Shown here one piece after another: positions 6,366 through 9,600 of a DNA stretch of 9,600 nucleotides. The stretch comes from Acidobacteriota bacterium (GTDB lineage: Bacteria; Acidobacteriota; Polarisedimenticolia; QHYA01), in NCBI GenBank assembly GCA_003223995.1, contig QHYA01000063.1, positions 1 through 9,600 of the forward strand, read 5' to 3'. The translations under genes were made by a program, and so were the position numbers. Every line of letters begins with the position of its first letter. Position 1 is the stretch's first letter. The notes beneath the pieces were generated by a model, which was given only the letters and a program-made list of their open reading frames with translations, was not told the DNA's origin and ran no database searches.

Positions 6366-8849
6366 ATGAAGGACGGCTCGCAGCGCAATCCTGATCGTCG
6401 CTGCGGCACTTCGTCTCTCAGGTTCATTCTGCTCGTCATCGTTCTCACGACACTGGCCGGTTGCAGGCTGCTGCCGGTCAAGGCGGACCGGTCTCTCTTG
6501 CTGATCACGGTGGATACGCTTCGGGCGGACCATCTCGGCTGCTACGGGGCTCGCTTGCCGGCGACTCCTCGGATCGACCGGCTTGCCGCCGAGGGGTCGC
6601 TCTTCGAGGACGTGACGGCCGTCGCTCCGATCACCCTTCCCGCCCACGCCAGCATCATGACAGGTCGGTATCCGGCCGCCCATGGAGTGCTGCACAACAC
6701 CTGGTACGTCCTGCCCGAGCAGGAGACCACTCTCGCGGAGATCCTCAAAGGCCGGGGATTCAGGACGGGGGCCTTCGTCGGATCCTTCGCCCTCGCCGCT
6801 CGGTTCGGGCTGGGGCAGGGGTTCGAGACCTTCGACGAGGCGTTCACCTCGTCCAGCAGCCTCATCAAGGCTGCCGCAGCCGAGAAAGTGGAGCGGCGCG
6901 CGGAGGATGTGGATCGGGCCGTGCTCCCCTGGCTGAGACGTGCGGCAGGGACGGGGGCGCCTTTCTTCTTGTGGGTTCACTACTATGACCCCCATTTCCC
7001 CTACGAGCCTCCTCCGAAATACGCCCAGCTTTACGCCGAGGAGCCCTACTCGGGGGAGGTGGCGGCGGTGGACGAGGCGGTGGGGAGACTTCTCGACGCC
7101 CTGGAGGAGAGCGGGGCGGCCGGCAGGACGGCGGTTCTGCTGACGGCCGACCATGGAGAGGCGCTGGGGGAGCACGGCGAGCAGACGCACGCCTACTTCG
7201 TTTACCAGTCGACCCTTCGCGTGCCTCTGATCGCGACTGTTCCCTGGCTGGCCGCCCCGTCGAGGCGGATCGGGCAGGCTGTCTCGCAGGTGGATCTGAT
7301 GCCGACGGCGTTGGATCTGCTGGGGGTGGCTGCGGTGTCTTCCTCGACTGTTCAGGGCCGCAGCGTCGTCCCCCTTCTGGAGGGCAAGCAGCTTCCCGCC
7401 AGGCCGATCATCGCCGACTGCCAGGCCCCGTGGCTGGAGTTCGGTTTCAGTCCGTTGCGAGTGGTGCGCGACGGTCGCTGGAAGTACATCGATGCTCCCC
7501 GGCCGGAGCTTTATGATTTGACGGCGGATCCAGGGGAAACGAGGAACCTGGTCGGAGAAGGCAGCGAGCAGTCCGTTCGGCTGAAGAAGCTGCTGGGGGT
7601 CGAGTTCGGCCGGGCAAGGGACCCGGCGGCGGCGGCTCGTTCGGCCCACGGCGCCACGGAGGAGGAGAGGCAGAAGCTCGCCAGCCTTGGCTACGCGGCC
7701 GTCGGGGCCGCGGTCGGGCCATCCGCCGGCGCTCCTCCGGAGCCCTCGGAAGGGTTGCGCGACCCGAAGGATGGGCTTGCTTCCGTGCTTCGTTTCGAAC
7801 GGGCCTTTCTCGAATTCACCGAGGGGAACTACGCGAAGGCGGTCGAATCCTTCCGGTCCCTCGACAGCGACCTTGTCCAAAGTCCCATGGTGCGGCAGCG
7901 GCTGGGCGAATCGCTGATGTTCTCGGGTGATACGGCGGGCGCCCAGGCGCTCTTCGAGAGGCTCGTGAAGGATCAGCCGCGCTTCGCGGCGGCGAGGGTG
8001 CGTCTCGGCCAGGCACTCGAGCAGAGAGGGGAGAAGAAAGCGGCCATCGAGCAGTACCGGGCCGCCGTCGAGCTGTCCCCGGCGATGCCTGAGGCCAGGA
8101 TGCTTCTCGGGCTCCTGATGTTCGGCTCCGGGAAGCCAGACGAAGGGATCGAAGAGGTCCGCCGCGCCGTGAGACTTGTCCCGGACGAGCTGCCCTATCG
8201 ACGTCGCCTGACCACCATGCTGGAGCAAGCCGGCCGCGGCAAGGAGGTCGAGGGGGTCATGCTTGATTACACCCAGGTCCGCCCCGACAATTCCCGCTCG
8301 TGGAACGAGTTGGGGATCTTCCGTCTTCGCCGGCGGGACTTCGAAGGGGCGGAGAAGGCCTTCCGGCAGTCTCTCCGGCTCGATCCTGCCGGAGGAGTGG
8401 CCCTGACCAACCTGGGGGGGCTGATGCTGATCAAGAAGAATTACGGCGAGGCGGAGGGGCTGTGTCGCGCGGCGCTGGCGGCCGCTCCGGGGATGCCCGA
8501 GGCCGAGCTGAGCCTGGCCCGAGCGGTGCTGTTTCAGAAGCGCGAGGAGGAAGGGAGGCACCTTCTGGACGGGTTCCAGGCTCGGTTCCCTTCCGATTCC
8601 CGCGCCCGTTCGTACTGGGGGCTCTACCTCGCGGAGGTGAAGGGGGACAGCGAGGGGGCAAGGGAGGCCTTCCGGCAGGCCCTGGAGCTGGACCCCCGGG
8701 ATGCGATCGCTCGCGGAGCGCTTGGGAAGGGCGGAGCCGGGCCCGGCAGGCCGGCCCCTGGAGGGGGGACAGGATCCGGCGGAGGGGCGGCTCCGGGCAG
8801 CCAAATCCCCGGGGATCATCCGGGCCCTGCGGCCGGGGGGCCCGCGTGA
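6366..8849 (+). CDS. Sulfatase-like lipoprotein with C-terminal TPR array (copy 2)
   Basis: This encodes 827 residues from ATG 6366; the open frame extends back into alaS, but only this start gives a clean signal peptide. Residues 14-33 are hydrophobic and end in the lipobox LAGC (C33), followed by Arg, so it is predicted to be a lipoprotein outside the cytoplasm. The sulfatase-like domain (about 43-420) has ITVDTLRADH (D50, D55), TLPAHASIMTG with T90 at the nucleophile position, HYYDPH (205-210), LTADHGEALGEHG (D262, H263) and the ELYDLTADPGETRNL end motif. After a linker containing LASLGY come about nine TPR-like units (about 477-780), probably a protein-binding scaffold. The tail (787-827) is Gly/Pro-rich. 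Thr instead of Cys/Ser argues against FGly sulfatase activity; a phosphodiesterase or phosphotransferase is as likely. Substrate unknown. Its stop overlaps the start of copy 3. Confidence 0.88.
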   Translation: MKDGSQRNPDRRCGTSSLRFILLVIVLTTLAGCRLLPVKADRSLLLITVDTLRADHLGCYGARLPATPRIDRLAAEGSLFEDVTAVAPITLPAHASIMTGRYPAAHGVLHNTWYVLPEQETTLAEILKGRGFRTGAFVGSFALAARFGLGQGFETFDEAFTSSSSLIKAAAAEKVERRAEDVDRAVLPWLRRAAGTGAPFFLWVHYYDPHFPYEPPPKYAQLYAEEPYSGEVAAVDEAVGRLLDALEESGAAGRTAVLLTADHGEALGEHGEQTHAYFVYQSTLRVPLIATVPWLAAPSRRIGQAVSQVDLMPTALDLLGVAAVSSSTVQGRSVVPLLEGKQLPARPIIADCQAPWLEFGFSPLRVVRDGRWKYIDAPRPELYDLTADPGETRNLVGEGSEQSVRLKKLLGVEFGRARDPAAAARSAHGATEEERQKLASLGYAAVGAAVGPSAGAPPEPSEGLRDPKDGLASVLRFERAFLEFTEGNYAKAVESFRSLDSDLVQSPMVRQRLGESLMFSGDTAGAQALFERLVKDQPRFAAARVRLGQALEQRGEKKAAIEQYRAAVELSPAMPEARMLLGLLMFGSGKPDEGIEEVRRAVRLVPDELPYRRRLTTMLEQAGRGKEVEGVMLDYTQVRPDNSRSWNELGIFRLRRRDFEGAEKAFRQSLRLDPAGGVALTNLGGLMLIKKNYGEAEGLCRAALAAAPGMPEAELSLARAVLFQKREEEGRHLLDGFQARFPSDSRARSYWGLYLAEVKGDSEGAREAFRQALELDPRDAIARGALGKGGAGPGRPAPGGGTGSGGGAAPGSQIPGDHPGPAAGGPA
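6942..7126 (+). repeat. Perfect 185-bp direct repeat, copy A (within sulfatase-like copy 2)
   Basis: This block is identical base for base to 9416-9600 (offset 2474). It covers the codons from the end of PWLRRAAG through the HYYDPH metal-site motif to ESGAAG. The left edge is marked by a mismatch at 6941/9415. The right edge is unknown because copy B runs into the window end. Confidence 0.95.
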
Positions 8850-9600
8850 GCAGCCTGCTTCGCTTTCTGTCTTCTCTGGTCGGCGAGTGGGGGTCGAAAC
8901 TGGCTCTTCTTGCCATCCCCCTCCTGGCGCTGGCGGGCTGCAGGCTGCTGACGGTCAGACCGTCGCAGTCTCTCTTGTTGATCACGGTAGACACCCTTCG
9001 GGCGGACCGTCTCGGCTGCTATGGGGCTCGCTTGCGCGCGACTCCTCGGATCGACCGGCTTGCCGCTGAGGGGTCGCTCTTCGAGGACGCCACCGCCGTT
9101 ACGCCGATCACCCTTCCCGCCCACGCCAGCATCATGACAGGTCGCTATCCGGCCGCCCACGGAGTGCTGGACAACGCCTGGTACGCGCTTCCCGAGCAGG
9201 AGACCACTCTCGCGGAGATCCTCAAGGAGCATGGATACAGAACAGGGGCCTTCGTCGGGTCCTTTGTGGTCGCGACCCGGTTCGGGCTGGGGCAGGGGTT
9301 CGAGACTTTCGACGAGGCGTTCACCTCCTCTGGCAGCCTCGGCAAGGCTGGCGGCGAGGGAGTCGAGCGGGGGGCGGAGGACGTGGACCGGGCCGTGCTC
9401 CCCTGGCTGAGACGCGCGGCAGGGACGGGGGCGCCTTTCTTCTTGTGGGTTCACTACTATGACCCCCATTTCCCCTACGAGCCTCCTCCGAAATACGCCC
9501 AGCTTTACGCCGAGGAGCCCTACTCGGGGGAGGTGGCGGCGGTGGACGAGGCGGTGGGGAGACTTCTCGACGCCCTGGAGGAGAGCGGGGCGGCCGGCAG
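8846..9600 (+). CDS. Sulfatase-like lipoprotein, tandem paralogue of copy 2 (copy 3, 3' end beyond window)
   Basis: The frame starts at GTG 8846, whose GTGA overlaps the TGA of copy 2 (8847-8849), a typical coupled arrangement; a G-run just upstream could serve as Shine-Dalgarno sequence. It stays open for 251 full codons to the window end. The signal segment ends ALAGC (lipobox LAGC, C32). The family motifs follow: ITVDTLRADR (D49, D54), TLPAHASIMTG with T89 at the nucleophile position, and HYYDPH starting at residue 203. The protein closely matches copy 2 but is one codon shorter in the variable segment after FDEAFTS. The last 185 bases are identical to copy 2 at the nucleotide level. Whether it also has a TPR domain cannot be seen here. 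Its role is presumably similar to copy 2, with substrate unknown. Confidence 0.88.
   Translation, partial: MSSLLRFLSSLVGEWGSKLALLAIPLLALAGCRLLTVRPSQSLLLITVDTLRADRLGCYGARLRATPRIDRLAAEGSLFEDATAVTPITLPAHASIMTGRYPAAHGVLDNAWYALPEQETTLAEILKEHGYRTGAFVGSFVVATRFGLGQGFETFDEAFTSSGSLGKAGGEGVERGAEDVDRAVLPWLRRAAGTGAPFFLWVHYYDPHFPYEPPPKYAQLYAEEPYSGEVAAVDEAVGRLLDALEESGAAG
9416..9600 (+). repeat. Perfect 185-bp direct repeat, copy B (within sulfatase-like copy 3)
   Basis: This is identical to 6942-7126. The preceding ~100 bases differ at about 16 positions plus one missing codon, so identity rises abruptly. The block continues to the last base of the window and may extend further. Confidence 0.95.

Noticed and set aside
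3686..6508. 940-codon open frame on the minus strand opposite alaS
   Set aside because: It is the antisense shadow of a clear AlaRS. The predicted protein is rich in Arg, Pro, His and Gln with no recognisable domain, as expected from GC-rich codon third positions.
6330..8819. 829-codon minus-strand open frame opposite sulfatase-like copy 2
   Set aside because: Antisense shadow; the equivalent shadow recurs opposite copy 3 simply because the genes are paralogues.

Overview
This is a GC-rich, densely packed bacterial segment with every supported gene on the + strand. The content is mixed: two housekeeping genes (pilT, alaS), a shortened recX, the end of a probable membrane glycosyltransferase, and three members of one family of sulfatase-like (alkaline phosphatase superfamily) exported proteins. 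The last two of these are tandem copies, and the complete one carries a C-terminal TPR array. GC-rich coding and TPR-bearing sulfatase-like lipoproteins suggest an Acidobacteriota or related deep-branching or deltaproteobacterial-type lineage. That placement is inference at low confidence, because nothing here is a phylogenetic marker I can place by eye.

Layout. Bases 1-418 hold the C-terminal soluble domain of a probable GT-C (GT39-like) glycosyltransferase. Bases 447-1844 hold a stand-alone sulfatase-like enzyme with an N-terminal membrane/signal segment. A 127-bp intergenic gap carries a good sigma70-type promoter (TTGACG-17-TAGATT) whose spacer is exactly a 17-nt inverted repeat. Bases 1972-3147 encode the pilus-retraction ATPase PilT from a UUG start. 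A 150-bp gap follows, with a second promoter (TTGCCG-17-TATAAT). Bases 3298-3630 encode a RecX that lacks its first three-helix repeat; this overlaps alaS (3614-6295). After 70 bp come two tandem sulfatase-like lipoproteins, 6366-8849 (complete, with about nine TPRs) and 8846 onward (cut by the window end). They overlap by the four bases GTGA.

The main points of interest are in the sulfatase-like family. All three copies have Thr where FGly-dependent sulfatases have Cys or Ser, while the metal-ligand motifs are kept. This argues for a phosphoryl-transfer or phosphodiesterase type of chemistry rather than classical sulfate ester hydrolysis. Copies 2 and 3 have lipoboxes ending in LAGC, so they are probably membrane-anchored outside the cytoplasm. 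They share a perfect 185-bp identity block next to clearly diverged sequence, the signature of recent gene conversion or recombination. With a glycosyltransferase nearby, a role in modifying surface glycans or envelope polymers is plausible but unproven.

The long antisense open frames across the window (up to about 940 codons) are GC-skew shadows of the real genes. I see no tRNA, rRNA, CRISPR, IS element or riboswitch.
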